Shown here in pieces: positions 1 through 13,500 of a stretch of 64,000 bases of DNA. Below the pieces are notes generated by a model, which saw only the letters and a list, made by a program, of their open reading frames with translations, was not told the origin of the DNA and searched no databases. The stretch covers positions 28,805,867-28,869,866 of the forward strand of contig NW_022145596.1 of the NCBI RefSeq assembly GCF_000002235.5. The letters are read 5' to 3'. This DNA comes from Strongylocentrotus purpuratus. Taxonomy: Eukaryota > Echinodermata > Echinoidea > Camarodonta > Strongylocentrotidae. The number at the start of each line of letters is the position of its first letter. Position 1 is the first letter of the stretch. Position numbers and translations under genes: made by a program.

Positions 1-290
1 CCTATTAAAATCTGATCGGTGCCCCTTTTCTTTTAACAAATGCATAGTTTCCTCTGTGCCTCTGTTCATATATGGTCGTATGCCATATTTGCCCCTTTTT
101 ACCACTGATAATTACCCTTATAACAATGATACGTGCCCGTTTTCCTTTCTGATAAGGAACCTATCCCAGCCTTTTTCACGAATGCCCCTTTTCACTTCTT
201 ATAAATGCCCTTATCAAAATCTGATGGGTGCCTCTTTTCCGTCGACAAGTGCCCAAGTCCCATTCTCATAAGTGCCCCATAGTCTTCCGT
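1..290. repeat. GTGCCCCTTTT minisatellite, left copy
   Basis: Degenerate tandem repeats built on GTGCCCCTTTTCCTTTNTAATAA-like units of roughly 25-30 bp. The same array occurs at 56575-57650, and the sequence here aligns with its right part (about 57149 onward), so this is the left end of a large duplicated block. No convincing gene. Confidence 0.8.
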
Positions 291-1183
291 TATGAAAATG
301 TACTTATAACCCCATCAGGATTGGGCTTGTTCTCTTTATCAGATGTAATTTTGCGCACTGCGACCTCACATATCTTTAAGAAATTTGCTCGCTCGCATTG
401 AATCTTCAGACCATCACACCCAACTGCAAAGTATGATACGTAAGCAATATATTATATGATGTATAAAGAGAGACAAATATTGAAATCATCCCTGATATTT
501 ACCAATGTCTAAAAACATTTCGCTTTGAGGTTTTCCTTTGTAGGTACCCTTTTTTCCAGAAAGTGCCCATTTTGTTGGTGCCCCCCAACTTTGGAAGTCG
601 CCCCGCTGCCTCTGAATCCAATCCATAAACCCATAAATCCCTATAACTTACATGGTGGATTTACACGAAGGGAGATGGGGGGGGGGGGGGGGGCATGGGA
701 CAAGTTCCAACAACCACAACAACAAAATTACATAGGAATCGCCCGCTCCCTGGAAATTTGAGAAAAATGAGTACAGCCAATAATTAGTGACGTCATCTAA
801 AACTGTTATGATGCTCTAGATTATTCTAGATAATCTAGTTTCCCACACACACACACACACACACACGCACAAACAGAAACAAAATCTTCTGGAAGTATAC
901 CCAGAATTACTTATGCAAAGCTTGGAAGCAAAGCGGCTGAGTGGTAGATTAAACAAAAAATCTTTTTATTAACTTGATAAAAATAGGCCACGCTTTTCAT
1001 CTCCTTATAATCAATTTCACGCGATGCAATTTTCATGTCAATGTAGAACGCCCCTGGCCTTCCCACCGATAAGCATTTTACTCTGTCTTCTTTGTCCTTG
1101 AAGCTGTCAGTAAAAGCCTGGGTACTGGGCCCAACAGAATCCACTTAGCAAGCCCCACCAAGATCAGTATCATGCAAACCATT
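280..1183. repeat. left copy of the flanking segmental duplication
   Basis: This block, including a (CA)n tract near 843-867, is repeated with few differences at about 57690-58285 and 60465-60745. The two copies have the same orientation and lie about 57 kb apart, on either side of the receptor array. Poly-G tracts occur at about 677-692. Other than the receptor tail at 911-1183 I see no gene. Confidence 0.8.
911..1183 (-). pseudogene. receptor tail fragment with tandem YxxM motifs (type C, copy 1, 3' part)
   Basis: On the minus strand this encodes the end of a receptor cytoplasmic tail. It contains FYIDMK and DYKEMK, both YxxM motifs, the kind known to bind SH2 domains of the PI3-kinase p85 subunit. 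Homologous tails lie at 17350-17560 and 60540-60735. The 5' part of the same gene (Ig domain and transmembrane segment) lies at 4572-5560, split off by a LINE inserted at about 1184-4571. In the related copies the tail is preceded by a TM segment of the LWLLTVILFEACV type, which places these motifs in the cytosol. The gene is interrupted and is called a pseudogene. The PI3-kinase role is inferred from the motif only. Confidence 0.65.
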
Positions 1184-4100
1184 TATTTATTTATTTATTA
1201 TAGTTTTATTTTAACAGGGTGGTCTGCATACACATAAAAACATGTACAATAATAACATGAATCCAAAACGTACATACAAAGGTAAAATCAGGCGCGTAAG
1301 CAGGATTTTTTCAAGAGGGGGGGGGGGGGGGGGGGTTAACATTTTGAAGGGGGGGGAAGAGGACACTTTTTTATTTTTTTGGTCTCGAAATTTGAAAATT
1401 TGACATTTTGCTCCGATGGGGGGGGGGGGGGGGGGAGGGGGGGGGGGAGGGGGGGGGGGGTAAGGTCGCCTTTTTTAGGTCAGCCATGGGAATAATTTTT
1501 ATTTTTTTAATTTATTTTTTATATTAAAAAAAAAATACCAAAGGGGGGGGGGGGTTTAATCCCCCAAACACCCCCTGCGTACGCGCCTGGGTAAAATATA
1601 CATGGTATATACAATAATTAAACATACGTAACGAAAAACAGGCATTAACAATTATAAGGAAAATACAACTATCAAATTGAGAAAACTAGATGAATGAAAT
1701 ATAATAAATAAAATAAATAAAGGTCAAATTAATGTGAAAATATGTTTACAAGGGAAACTGAAAAGTTTTGACATTCCTTTTAAAACTTTGCAGCGACTTA
1801 CAATTTTTAACATGCTAGGGTAATGTATTGTATAATTTAGCTCCTGAAACTGCTAGGGTTTTTGTTTTAAAATTTGTTTTTACATTTTGGAATGAATAAT
1901 GGACTGTTTAAAGCATAACGAGTAGAATATAATACCGGTCTTTTACTTATACATGGATTTAGATATGGTGGTGATAGGTCGTTTATGATTTTAAAAATCA
2001 AGATGCATTTCTGATATCTAATTCTTTCCTCTAATGACCGCCATTTCAATTTACTCATTAAAACATTTTGGGGTGTAAAATATTCGGCACGAAGAACTAA
2101 TCGTGCATATCTATTTTGTAATTTTTGCAACTTTGTTAGATTTTGTTTCGAAGTATTTCCCCATACTGAATTACAATAGTTTAAATGCGGTAGGATAAGA
2201 GAATAGTATAATGTAATCAGAGTCTTACGGGAAATATAATTAGTATACGTCTAATGCAGGCAATCGTACCCGATACTTTCTTAACAACTTCTTTTACATG
2301 TAACGACCATGTTAAACTTTTGTCTAGTGTTACACCTAGATATTTCATACTTTCGACTGAGTCGAGTACATTGTCACTGTAACGAATACAAATATTATTA
2401 TTTTGAATTTTTCTTTTGGAACCAAAAAGTATTGTTTTGGTTTTATTTGCATTTAAAAACAGTCCATTGTATTTAAGCCATTTCAAGATACGGGAAAAGT
2501 CTTTTTGGAGATTGTATTCACAAACTTTAAAATCCTTTCCATGATGAAATACTGCCGTATCATCTGCATATAAGGAAATCTTTGTCTTAGAATGGAGTTG
2601 CAGGTTACAAATATCATTCACATAGAGGCAAAAAATTAATGGCCCCAGTATTGATCCTTGTGGAATTCCTGATTTCACAGTTAGAAAATTACTCTTCGTC
2701 CCTTGCAAGAATACACATTGTTGCCTATTAGATAGATAGGATTCGAACCACCCAAGTTCAACTCCCCCAATACCATACAATAACATTTTCTTAATAATCA
2801 ATGGATGTGGTATAACGTCGAACGCCTTTTTCAGGTCAAGAAAAATGGCTCCAGTGACCAGACCTTTGTCCATATTGTCAAGTATACCTTCGACTATTTC
2901 AGTCAAGCATGTTAGAGTTGAATGTCCTGGTCTAAAACCAGATTGCCGTTCACTTAACAAAGAATGTTTGTTTAAGTAAGAGTATATCTGATTGTGCACT
3001 GCTTTTTCAAATATCTTTGACATTGTGGGGAGAATGGAAATAGGTCGGTAGTTAGTTAATTCTATTTGTTTCCACCTTTATGAATAGGGGTTATTTTAGC
3101 AACTTTGAATTCAGGAGGAACATACCCTTTTGACAATGAACAATTGAACAATACTGTTAAGACTCTAACAATATGTGGGGCAGCTAGTTTAAGTAGTTTT
3201 GGAGGAAGATCATCGATACCAACTGCTTTTGAAACATCAAGCTTCAGTAGTTCTTTTAATACAAAACATTCCTCGATCTCTGTAAATTTGAATTCATGTG
3301 CTGTTTGCGGTAATGTTTGCAATGCATTTATATTGAGATGAGAATCATTCGCTCCTGTTAGTTGGCTTTGAATATTATTGAAACTTTCATTAAACAATTC
3401 TGCTACTTTTTCTTTGTCTACTACAATTTGGTCATTTACAAGAATTTTATAATCAGAATTGGCATCTTTCTTTGGGAGTAAGTTTTTGAGTACTTTCCAG
3501 GATTTGTTCATATCATTACCATTTTCAATGCAAAGATTCTTATAATATTGTTTCTTTAACTTCTTGTTTAGTACATTTGCCCTATTTCTGAATTCTTTAA
3601 ACTTTTCCCAGTAGTCTGTAGTTCTGTTTCTATCTAATTTGCATTTAAAATAATTCCTATCTCTTGCGATACATAAATATTCGTTGGTAATCCAAGGTGA
3701 CCCCCTAGAACGTTTTCTTACTGTAACATACGGTGCATGAAGATCACAAATGTCTTTGAATTTACATTTGAAAATATTCCACATATTCTCAACACTGTGA
3801 TTGTTTAAGTACAAATTATCCCAGTTTATATCTTTAACATCATTTTTGAAAGAATTTTCATTAAAGTTTCTAAATGAACGGTAGGTACTCACAGAACATA
3901 TAGTGGGCGGTGGTTTTTCTTTCAATACAAGGTATATCAATAAATGATCACTTAGACCGATAGACCGTGTGCCACTCTCCAGTGTTTTCAAATTATTTGA
4001 CACAAGAATTAGATCAATAAGGGTTGTACTATTAACGGTTATACGTGTCGGGGTCCTTATCAGCTGAGACAAGTGCATATTGTCACTCAGATCGTTTATC

Positions 4101-4571
4101 TGCTTTGGAAGATTATTCTGAGTTAACATATTACAATTTAAATCACCTAATATTATAATATCATTTGATAACATACATATATTTTCTAAATTAATTTCTA
4201 GGTTATTGAACAAAAACACTTCTACTGTTAGGTGGACGATATACAACTCCAAGATACTTTGGTTTGTGATTGTGTAGTCTTATCTCTAGCCACATAATTT
4301 CTAACTCACGGTCTTCAAGATCAGGTCGTCTAATATATGATATATTCTTTTGTATAAAACATCCAACTCCTCCTCCCTTTTCGTCTCTATCTAGTCTTTC
4401 AAAATGATACCCATCAATTTGTAACAATGAATTACAAATGTTTTCACTTAGCCATGTTTCTGACAAGGTCAGAATTTCGAACGGATTTTCTCTCAAATAT
4501 AATTGCAGATCATCCACCTTATTTCTAAGACTATGAATATTTAAATGTGCAATTTTCAATCCTTTACCCTT
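1184..4571 (-). mobile_element. CR1/Jockey-group LINE, 5'-truncated
   Basis: Minus-strand non-LTR retrotransposon. From 4586 down to about 3900 it encodes an APE-type endonuclease (AHLNIHSLRNK, LSETWL, GVVYRPPN, ILGDLNCN, SDHLL). From about 3060 down to 2217 it encodes reverse transcriptase (LDLKKAFDVIPH, GIPQGSILGPL, YADDTAVF). The C-terminal part at 2130-1867 has QNRYARLVLR. The coding region is split into four open stretches, so about three frame breaks have accumulated. No ORF1 is visible and the element starts just before the endonuclease. The 3' end is an (ATAA)n tail at 1184-1200 next to ACCCTGTTAAAATAAAAC, which matches SINE tails elsewhere in the window. It interrupts a receptor gene whose intact site is visible at 17558 and 60742. 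Confidence 0.88.
1289..1589. mobile_element. non-autonomous hAT-type element with 8-bp target duplication
   Basis: Terminal inverted repeats CAGGCGCGTA...(T)ACGCGCCTG are flanked by the direct repeat GGTAAAAT at 1281-1288 and 1590-1597. An 8-bp target duplication and CA...TG ends fit the hAT superfamily. The interior is poly-G and poly-T rich with no coding capacity. It is inserted in the 3' region of the LINE at 1184-4571, so it is younger than that LINE. Another end of the same type lies at about 63938. Confidence 0.8.
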
Positions 4572-5560
4572 TCGTGCCGACGGCATTGGTTTAATCTACC
4601 TGCAAAGGGTCTCGTCCCGTATTTTATGATTCTAGGGTATGGTTAGATACTCATGTAGAGGTGTCGTGGACGAGTGGATACGTCGCCGGACAGTCGATCA
4701 CAAGGTCCGCGGTTCGTATCCCGCCGCGTTTGTTGGCAAGACATTAATCTACATTTGCCACACTCCACCCAGGTGAAGTAAATGGGGACCAGTAGGAAGG
4801 AATTCCTTGAATGCTGTGAGCACCGAATTCGGTAGCCTAGCAGAACCGGGGTTATGTTCGAGCGCTTTGAGCACCTTGCAAGGTGGATATTTGCGCTATA
4901 TAAATATCTAATATTATTATTAGTATTATTATTATGTATTGGTGAATTGTCCGATGTGCATTTAGATGTAACACATGCTCCGAATAAAATCACGTTGACA
5001 GCGTCACAAATATAAATGAAAGAATCTTGAAAAGTTTGAAGTTCATATTTGCAAAAAGAACTGATTCTGTTTTAGATGACTTATGTCTGACTATGTTCAC
5101 TGTAGGCCTAATGACAGCAAACCCAATGGCCTTGAAAGTTTTATTTTCAATGCCGGTGACGAGTCCATATTGTATATCTTGCCTGTATCTGCAGTGTTCA
5201 ATTCCTTGATCAACAGAGACCGCCCTCTGTGGCGAGTCTAAGAACGGTTTCGTACATCCTCTTCGCTTCCATATACATTGGTGACACGCCAAGCAATTAC
5301 TTCAACGTTAGACTCATCGTCGCATTTGAAACTGAGATCGTTTCCTTCAGACTTGCATCGGATATTAAAAGTGTAAGGGCAGGATAGGTGCGTTTTATAC
5401 AATGGGAACAGTAGCTTTACACAAGAGGCATACTGAACGTTTCTGAAAGTTCATAATCGAGGTTCTCTTCCACGTTTTGAGGTAGTCGACATTGTAAGGC
5501 AACATATGGATCCTTTAGAATTGATCCACCTTGCCCCTCTGCATGCTGGGAGAATAAGAG
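4572..5560 (-). pseudogene. Ig receptor with YxxM tail (type C, copy 1, 5' part)
   Basis: Minus strand. Around 5390-5160 the translation aligns with the membrane-proximal Ig domain of the array receptors (SEGNDLSFKCDDESNVEV..AWR, then LLIKELNTADTGKI). It is followed by a transmembrane-like stretch near 5035-4980 and the start of a cytoplasmic tail (CVTSKCTSDNSP). A cysteine and YPC-like part of the preceding domain can be followed to about 5450. No signal peptide or complete first Ig domain is seen. A SINE sits at 4658-4933 and a LINE separates the end of the tail. The frame is broken more than once, so this is a dead copy. Relatives are at 17330-18060 and 60470-61160. Confidence 0.6.
4658..4933 (+). 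mobile_element. tRNA-derived SINE with ATT tail
   Basis: The A-box-like GTGGACGAGTGG and the B-box GGTTCGTATCC near the 5' end indicate a tRNA-derived head. The body ends TTGCGCTATATAAATATC followed by ATT repeats. The direct repeat ATGTA flanks it at 4653-4657 and 4934-4938. The unoccupied paralogous site is present at about 17650, which confirms insertion. Confidence 0.85.
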
Positions 5561-5713
5561 TACTGTGAGAAAATGCGAAATTCCAGACATTTTTGTTGAT
5601 GACTGGGATTGTGAAAAGTCTCCTCTTCGTTGACGTATAGGCTACCTCACCAGATGCAAACTACAGCTGCAATGCTTATTGATACACTTTAGGAAAATGG
5701 TATCAATGTGATT

Positions 5714-7176
5714 TTAAAGTTGATACTCTAAGACAATCCCAAATACTGAGATAATTACATAAATAGAAAGCTTTTAACCCCCATAATAACACCAAATGGT
5801 GTCCACCCGACAAAACAAGTTTAGAATAATGAATTTATTCGAGTAAACTCTACCAAAATATCTAAGTCTGAAACCCGGAAGTGCACGTAGAGTCGGGCCT
5901 CTATCCGTGACGTCACGAACGGGAGTCATGGGCTCAGTGAGAGTGAATGACAGTGATATCCCTACGTAAATGCTATCCTGTCAGAGCTTAGATTTGTTGT
6001 TGTTAAGGAGTATATTTGATGGATTTTCTGTTTTCATTTGAATGAAGAATAACGAAGCAACATTTTCCAGTCGCTGATTTCTTTTTATATCCTCATATTG
6101 ACATATTTGGTAGAGATTTAAGACGAGTTTACTGCTTAGGAATTAAAGTTAAATCGTGCACTTATGAATAGGCGGATGCATTATATTGTCATCAGATGTA
6201 CATGAGCAGTTTTGTAAAACGAATAGGTCTATAACTATGATAGTACTTATCATAGATGTGTGTGACTGCCTCAAAAAAGGATACAGTACCAGTTAAACAT
6301 TTTATGTTGTAAAATATCAAACTTGAACGAGATCATGCAAGCGCGCTTCCTCTATAATATTTTGGCGAGTGATGCGGCTCTTGCATGAACGTTCGTGGAG
6401 CGAGCAGAATCGGGAGGTAAGACCAAGCCGCTGCTCTAGGCGCTGCTTGCTTGTGATGGAACGTACGTGCGCTAGTTATATGTTTATCGGCAATTGCAAG
6501 AGAATGAAAGCGACGTTGCCAGCTAAGAAAAACAACTAACAAAGACTTGCTCCTGACTACCGGTGTCAGAATTGGTAGATGTAGGATGTTCAGGGCCAAG
6601 GAAGGCGAAAGACATGGGAAAAAGGAAAAAGAAACCATCGGGAGGTCGCTGTAGTGTATGGTAATGAACTGTGCATGGGTAGACAGCTACTGTTCACTCC
6701 GTGCCTGGGCCGATTTCAACACCAAAACAAAAATTACATGGTGAAAATATCGACTAATAGCACATCGTTGGCATGTATACACTGTATGTCATAATTTTTA
6801 AAAGGGGAATTGATATTAATACTATGAAGTACTAGGGGAAGGTAAAGAATTGTACATAGAATTATGATTTATTAGACTTTTCAGCCTTTGAAACAAAAAT
6901 ATGCAGAAAATCGTATCACTCTGCACATGTTTGCTATGGAACATCCGGGTACGTGAATATACTCTCTCCCGGACGTGAGGTCATAAATAGTAGACCAGCG
7001 TCGTGACTGATTTTCTATGCAAAGAGAGGCGGATATTTTAGACATTTCAATTGAGGATTTCGAGTAGACAGAATTTTTTTGTAATATACTAAGTAATTGA
7101 AAAACTTAAAAATAACATATACTTGCCGTAGGTAACAAATTAAGGGACATTTATTTGCTTAGAGTATCAACTTTAA
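5714..7176. mobile_element. candidate TIR element (no transposase seen)
   Basis: A perfect 19-bp inverted repeat, TTAAAGTTGATACTCTAAG, occurs at 5714-5732 and in reverse complement at 7158-7176. The 1.46 kb between has no convincing coding sequence; the longest open frames are short and unlike any protein I know. A non-autonomous DNA transposon is the simplest reading, with TTAA or TA as possible target site. No paralogous empty site is available, so this stays a candidate. Confidence 0.45.
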
Positions 7177-9110
7177 CGATTTTATAACACATCTGATGTA
7201 TATCTATCTAAGTATCTTCTCCCGGTTCGTAGGTTGATTGCAACGTCTCTCCATTTCACTCTATCTTCTGCCATGCTGGTGCACTCTTGCAGTTTTAGTC
7301 CGCTCCATTTCTTGACATTTCTTGACTCTTCCCAGTTGATTCTGTGTCTCCCTCTAGGTCTACTTCCTTCCACTCTTCCTTCCAATACATCCTTTAAGAG
7401 GCTGTTGTGCCTTTTAACATGACCAAAGTATTTGATTTTTCTCTCCTTAACAAATCCTACTAGTGAAATTTGTTTACGCCCTACCATGTGCAATATATCT
7501 TTGTTGGTTTTCATTCGTTTCTAGGATATTTTCATCATTCTTCTGTAGATCCACAATTCAAAAGATGTTATTCTATTTTCCATGGCCTTGTTTATTGTCC
7601 ATGTTCCTGCTCCGTACAATAGGACAGACCATACATAACAGTTTACTAGTCTCAACCGAAGCGCAAATTTCACCTTTCTATTTGTGAATAATCCTTTCAT
7701 TGCCAGAAATGTATTCTGAGCAATTTCTATTCTTCTTTTTATTTCTGCTTCGCATCTGGCATCATCTGTGATATTTTTTCCTAAGCAGATGTGATTACTG
7801 ACTTGCTCAATGGTATGTCCATCGAGTTTCAAACATATTTTAGTCTTATTCTCTGTTCTACTAAAAATCAGTGACTTAGTTTTCTTGACATTCACGCTTA
7901 GACCAAACTCTTCACTTTGACTTTTACAATATCCAATACATGTTTTAAATCTGCTTCATTCTCTGCGCAAAGTACAGTGTCATCAGCATAACGTAAATTA
8001 TTAATATTTACACCCCCAATACTAATACCTTTCATATCTGAAATTTCCCTGAATACCGACTCTGTGCACAAGTTCAACAGAGATGGGGAAATTACGCATC
8101 CCTGACGTACTCCTCTTTTGATTTTTGTGTAACCTTGTTAATTTTGATGGCAGTTGTTTGTTCCCAGTAAAGTTTAGATATGAGACGTTTGTTCTTACCA
8201 TCTAGATTAATTTTGTGTAAGCTTTCAATCAATTTGTCGTAATGAATTTTGTCGAATGCTTTAGAGTAGTCAATAAAGCACACATATATTTCTTTATTTA
8301 CTGCAATATACCCTGTCATCATTCTCATACAATATATTGCTTCTCTAGTACCACTTTGAGGTCTAAAACCAAACTGTTCCTTACCTACTTCATTGTCAAT
8401 TTGAGTTTTTATTCTGTTGAGAATGATCTTTAAGAGCAACTTGGTTACATACCTCATAAGGCTAATTGTCCGGAAATCTTCACATACACTTGCATTAGGC
8501 TTCTTTGGAATTGGCACAAATATCGACTTTTTCAGATCTTCAGGAATATGACCTGTATTGTATATTGTATATCATTTGGCAAATACTAGTCAAATGTTCA
8601 ATCCCAAATTCTTTTAAGGCCAGAAGTTCTTCCCGTGTTATCCCATCTGGGTCTTCAGATTTAGAAATTCCCAGTGAATACAGAGCTTATTTAACTTCTG
8701 ATTCAAGTATACTTGGAACCGCGTTGTCAGTGATGGGAAGTTCTGGACCTTTATCATCGTCAAATAGGTCTTGGATATATTCTTCACATCTTTGTTTAAT
8801 ATCATCATTTTCAAAGAGAAGATGTTCCGTCCTTGTTCTTGATACATCCGCTCGCTGCCTTGTTTTTCTTCTTCTTAAAATGCTTGATTTCTCTGTGCAT
8901 TTCATTTGTTTGGTTTGTCTTGGAGAAGTGCTCAATTCTAACACATTTTTGAGTTGGTCATTCTTCTTTTGCTCTTTTACATTTATTATCAATTTCCTTA
9001 TTGATGTCTCTGTATGATTTGGAGTTTCTGACTTGCTTTTGCCTCTCCTGCATCAAGTTCAGAATCTTTTCTGTCATCAATGGTTGTTTTGCTGGTTTTT
9101 TTTTAGTTGG
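7177..9110 (-). mobile_element. RTE-like LINE, decayed
   Basis: Minus-strand pieces of a reverse transcriptase gene: about 8990-8690 (upstream part), 8517-8092 with FRTISLMRYVTKLLLKIILNRI, GKEQFGFRPQSGTREAI and CFIDYSKAFDKI, then 7895-7521 with VLLYGAGTWTINKAMENRI, then 7514-7182 with KYFGHVKRHNSLLKDVLEGRVEG and GRHRINWE. This order and these motifs fit RTE-like LINEs. Several frame breaks separate the pieces. The N-terminal endonuclease is not recognised, so it is 5'-truncated or too decayed. Confidence 0.75.
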
Positions 9111-9231
9111 TAGTGTCTTATTTCCATGCTGAATGCTTTTTTTTCAAACAAGTTTCCGCCACGTGTATGCTAGCGCCACGAGCCAGCGCCATGGCTTGCT
9201 GATTTTATCAATAATCTTAAGTTGATCGGAA

Positions 9232-10566
9232 ATGGCACCTAAAAAAGTCAAAAAGGTAAGCCTTAAGATTATGTAGATAACATAAAATTTATGATCAGAT
9301 GAGTTTTTTTCTCAAAAATATAAAAATTATCTACTGAAAACGTACAGCTGAGCCTTCATCAAATTAAGAATAAAAGAAGTCAGTAACAATGCACTCTATC
9401 AATCTTGTGATAAGTAATGCTGCAAATTTTTCCCCAGTTGCCAAGGATGTCTTGGAATTCTTGAAAAATTGTATGTGTTCCTGAATAACAATCATCCTCG
9501 TCTTGAGAAATTCAAGGAAGCCAAAAGAAAATTGTTAAACGACGTGCAGAACATCCAGTTAAAACGACTCGTTGACACACCGCTGGTCTTGCAGATTGAT
9601 TCTGTTCAAGCTGTAAAGGCAACGTATCCAGCCATCCTTGATGCATTAAAAGATATTGAAGAAAGTGAGGGCAAACCCACGGACGCTGCAGAAGCAAGGG
9701 GACTCATCAATGCTCTTAGCCGAAAAAGACTTTCTTCTTCTTCTGGATATGTGGGAGGAGCTTCTTCCAACTACGGATTCCCTGTTAAAAAAACCTCCAG
9801 TCTTCAAAAATTGACTTGATCAGTGCTGGAGGTGTTATCACGGAAACATCATCAGAAGCAATTGGAAAAAAAATCGGACTGAGAACGAGTAGAAGCTGAG
9901 AAACTGGAAACTGATCTAGATCTAACTACTGTACGAAAAAGAATGCGGAAGGGCCTTTCATGGGAACAAGCTAAAGATCAGCCGATTAATGATCCTGTTT
10001 CCAGATATGTCGAGTAGAAGTATTTCACAAGGTATATCACTCTATTTTGCAGCAATTCAGAGACCGGCTTTCAGATTTCATAGAAACGCTCAGAAATTTT
10101 TCTGTGTCAATGCCAGGACATTTCAATGACCTCAATGCCGAAAGAAAAGTCAAGTAGCTGGCTGAGAAGTACAAAGATGTAGTTGACACGGAACAACTCA
10201 TGGCTGAATAAAGGACTTTCCGCCCTCTAGTTCAGAACATTGATGTTTGTTATAACAATGATATCTATGTACACAAATTAATAGGTTGTTGAAGTTCCTA
10301 ATCAAGAATCCCCTTGAAAGTGCAATTCTAAATTTAACCAAACTATACAGAATTATTGCTACATTACCTGTTTCCTCAGCTACTGCAGAGCGATCTTTTT
10401 CGCAGAGTGAAAATAATAAAATCACATCTGCGTTCTCCAATAAAGGAGGAAAGGTTGTCAGGTTTGACAATTATTAGCATTGAGAAAGATATTGCCTGTA
10501 GTGTAGACTATTCAGATGTAATTGATCACTTTGCTAGGATGCACCGGAGACGTATAGACTTTATTT
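9232..10566 (+). pseudogene. decayed hAT-superfamily transposase gene
   Basis: Plus strand. A likely first exon starts with ATG at 9232, encodes MAPKKVKK and is followed by a GTAAGC donor at 9256. A TTTTCCCCAG acceptor lies at 9428-9437. The next exon reads GCLGILEKLYVFLNNNHPR, the 52-kDa-repressor/ZMYM-like hAT style. The C-terminal dimerisation region is clear at about 10286-10566: LPVSSATAERSFSQ, then RLSGLTIISIEKDIA and VIDHFARMHRRRI. Between 9820 and 10280 the frame is broken by several stops and shifts, so it is not functional. Terminal inverted repeats were not identified. Confidence 0.75.
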
Positions 10567-10569
10567 AGG

Positions 10570-13500
10570 GTAGAACAGTATGAATATGTTGAAATTCCAT
10601 ATTTATTCTTGCCATACCAATGCAGGAGTTTTTCACCCAATCATGCACATATTTGGCTCAATTTGTGTGCAAAAATACGATTTGTCAAAAAATACGATTT
10701 TTCATTTTAACTAAGATCACTAGAATTCAATTCAAAGTACAAAATGCTGCTGAGTGGAGGTGCAATATGTAAGGAGAAACATACCCACTGGAATAACATA
10801 TACCCATAAATCATTCTTCTACATCGTATTATAGCCTCTCATTTCCATCGGGCAAGGGCCTTTGCTTCGGCTTTGATCTTTTGTTTATGTTATAGGGGAA
10901 ATCCACCCCGATATTAATTTGACTACAATGGAAATTACATCAAAATAAGATAAGACATAAGAAAGTTACAGCATTTTAAGTCATACATGGTTGGGAACAG
11001 TTTAAAACATATAATTTGCTCTATGCAAGAATTAGTGGATGAGATCCTTACCTCACTCTCCCATTTTAATCCTTATGGATGATGAAAAATCATTGTTGTA
11101 TTTAAAGTAATACAAGAGGAAGATTCTTTATTTACAAGTATCATATCTATGAACATTGACTGGACAGGTAACAACCTGCCCCTTGCTCTAGCCATAGTTT
11201 TTGTCACAAACTACAAGTTACATGTTTATCGTACATGAAAACCAACCTATAATAGTAAGCGTGTCAATCTTTTGCAAGCCTACTAATTATAAATATTTTA
11301 AGAGAGTATTATGTTGAAGCGAATATAATTCATGAAGCTGAATGAAGGAATAGGGTTTGGACACTTATGTAAGTAGATTTTTATGACTGTTAAATTTAGA
11401 TTTGTTCTAATCATTTTTCTGTACCAGAAACTTATTTACTGCATACATATCATTATTTCATGTCCCTGTAGGATTCTGTCCTTTTTAATATTTTCCAACA
11501 TATGTCTTAGGAAGTGTACGATATATTGCTTGTATACTCCTTCAAATTGCTGTGTTAAATCAACTGCCCTGAGATACAACCTGCAGGTCCTTAGCGCCTG
11601 AGTATACAGGAAAATATCGTCTTTCAATCAATGGTATGCAAATATTATTGCATTCATCTATAAATGTATTTTTGCGGATAGAAAGAGTATGAGGAAGAAG
11701 GACGGTTGGATGGCACATGCAGTTTCTGAAACTAGTCGGTCAAGTTCATAAATAGATTACCCCCTTTAAATCTCGAAAATAAGCCGATTTAAATTATTTT
11801 TATTTGTCAAACTCGTATCCCCTCTTGGAAAAAAACGAGCTTGAGATTGAATCAAAACAGTGAAAATGAAAGTAAGATTTTAATTTATCGTAGACCAACT
11901 TGCTTCGTGATAAATCCTTGGTTTTACTCTATAAAACTCTTCCTCTTTTCAATGACACCCTCAACAAAAACACTGTGAGATGATATTGATAGGCCTGCAT
12001 GGGTAAGAAAACAACTTGAAATGAAGTGAAAGTATTGATATCATTTCAAACTCCTTTCACTTCCCTGTCTGGCCTACTTCTCTCTTTGTAACTTCATCCA
12101 ACCTTTTACTTTTCTTCTCTGTATCACCAAGTTCCTCTTTCCCTCAGCACCAAATGTTCTATTTGCAATTCATTTCTCTCTTATAATTTTTTGGTCATTT
12201 AATGAAAATTTCAGTTAATTGCATTATTTGCAGTCAATGTTTCAAAGCTTCAATCACAGCGCCAAGATTTCCAAAACATAAGACAAACTCCATTTTATTT
12301 ATAAAATATAAAACTTTACTAATGAATATTACTTTCTTAAATATACAGATGGAACTTTTTTAGAAGTGTTTTTTCATGTTTTCCAAAAAACGTAAAGTTG
12401 ACTTTAATGCGTCATTACTAAACTGAAAATTGTTATTCTAACCATTTTCTCTCAGCACCAAATCTTTTATTTGCAATTAATTTCTCGCCTTGAATTTCGG
12501 TAATTTTATGAAAACTTTATTCAATAGCAGAACTTTTGAAAGCTTTGACCATGTCTCAGCTTGAACTTTGAAACCTTGAAGTGAAAATCGATTACAGTCG
12601 CTCCTTGAAGCTATCCCGGAAATGACACTTTAAACTACTACGGGTAAGGGGATATTTTTCTTTGTTGACGTAATTTTGAGGAACTATCTAACCCACTTAT
12701 ATTCTGATGACGAAATTTGCAATATTAAGTACAAAGAAGTTAAAATTGAGCTTGCTCGGACGAAATGCTTGCAAAGTTTACGTGATTTAGATTGAAAATT
12801 GATAAATTATTTGGGTCAGAGACTTGAGATGGCAAAATCTGTAAGTTCCCGTACAACTATGTTCGTCTTTCCCTAGATATATCAAAATGCTAACACGTTT
12901 ATAAGTATGCCTTTTTGGACACAATTATAGTTATACCTCATCCGCAGCGCCAAACCAACTTCAAACCGACTCCAAACCGACCGATTATTGGCATGCAGTA
13001 GACATAATGTAATATTTTTGCACGGTCTAGTGTCGGTCTGGTGTAGATCTTGTCGGTATGTGACGAGGGTATCAGAATCAGATTATTGTAACAACATTAC
13101 CAATGCTTATGATGCTAAAGACATCTCTTGATTCTCAATCTTTCTTTATAATGAAACAATTAGACAAAGGACCATCAGGTAAAACATACAAATGCGACTA
13201 GTTTTTAAACAGAGAAGAAGAAGAAGATTAAAATAGGATATTCATTTGGCAATTTTTTTTCGCTCGGAATTTTGGTTCGACAACTCGTATTCAAATGTCT
13301 TCGTGACATCATATCGCAAAGGCATATATCTCCTCTTATAAAATCTTGGTTTCATTCGTTTCCAGCTATCTGTGTATCATACATACAGGACCTTTTAAAG
13401 TAGCCCGAGACAAGCTGGAAATTTATACTTCACCATTTACACATTTCATTTACATCAGCCAAATGGAAATGCATTTCAGGCTTTTACAAACCGATCGCCT

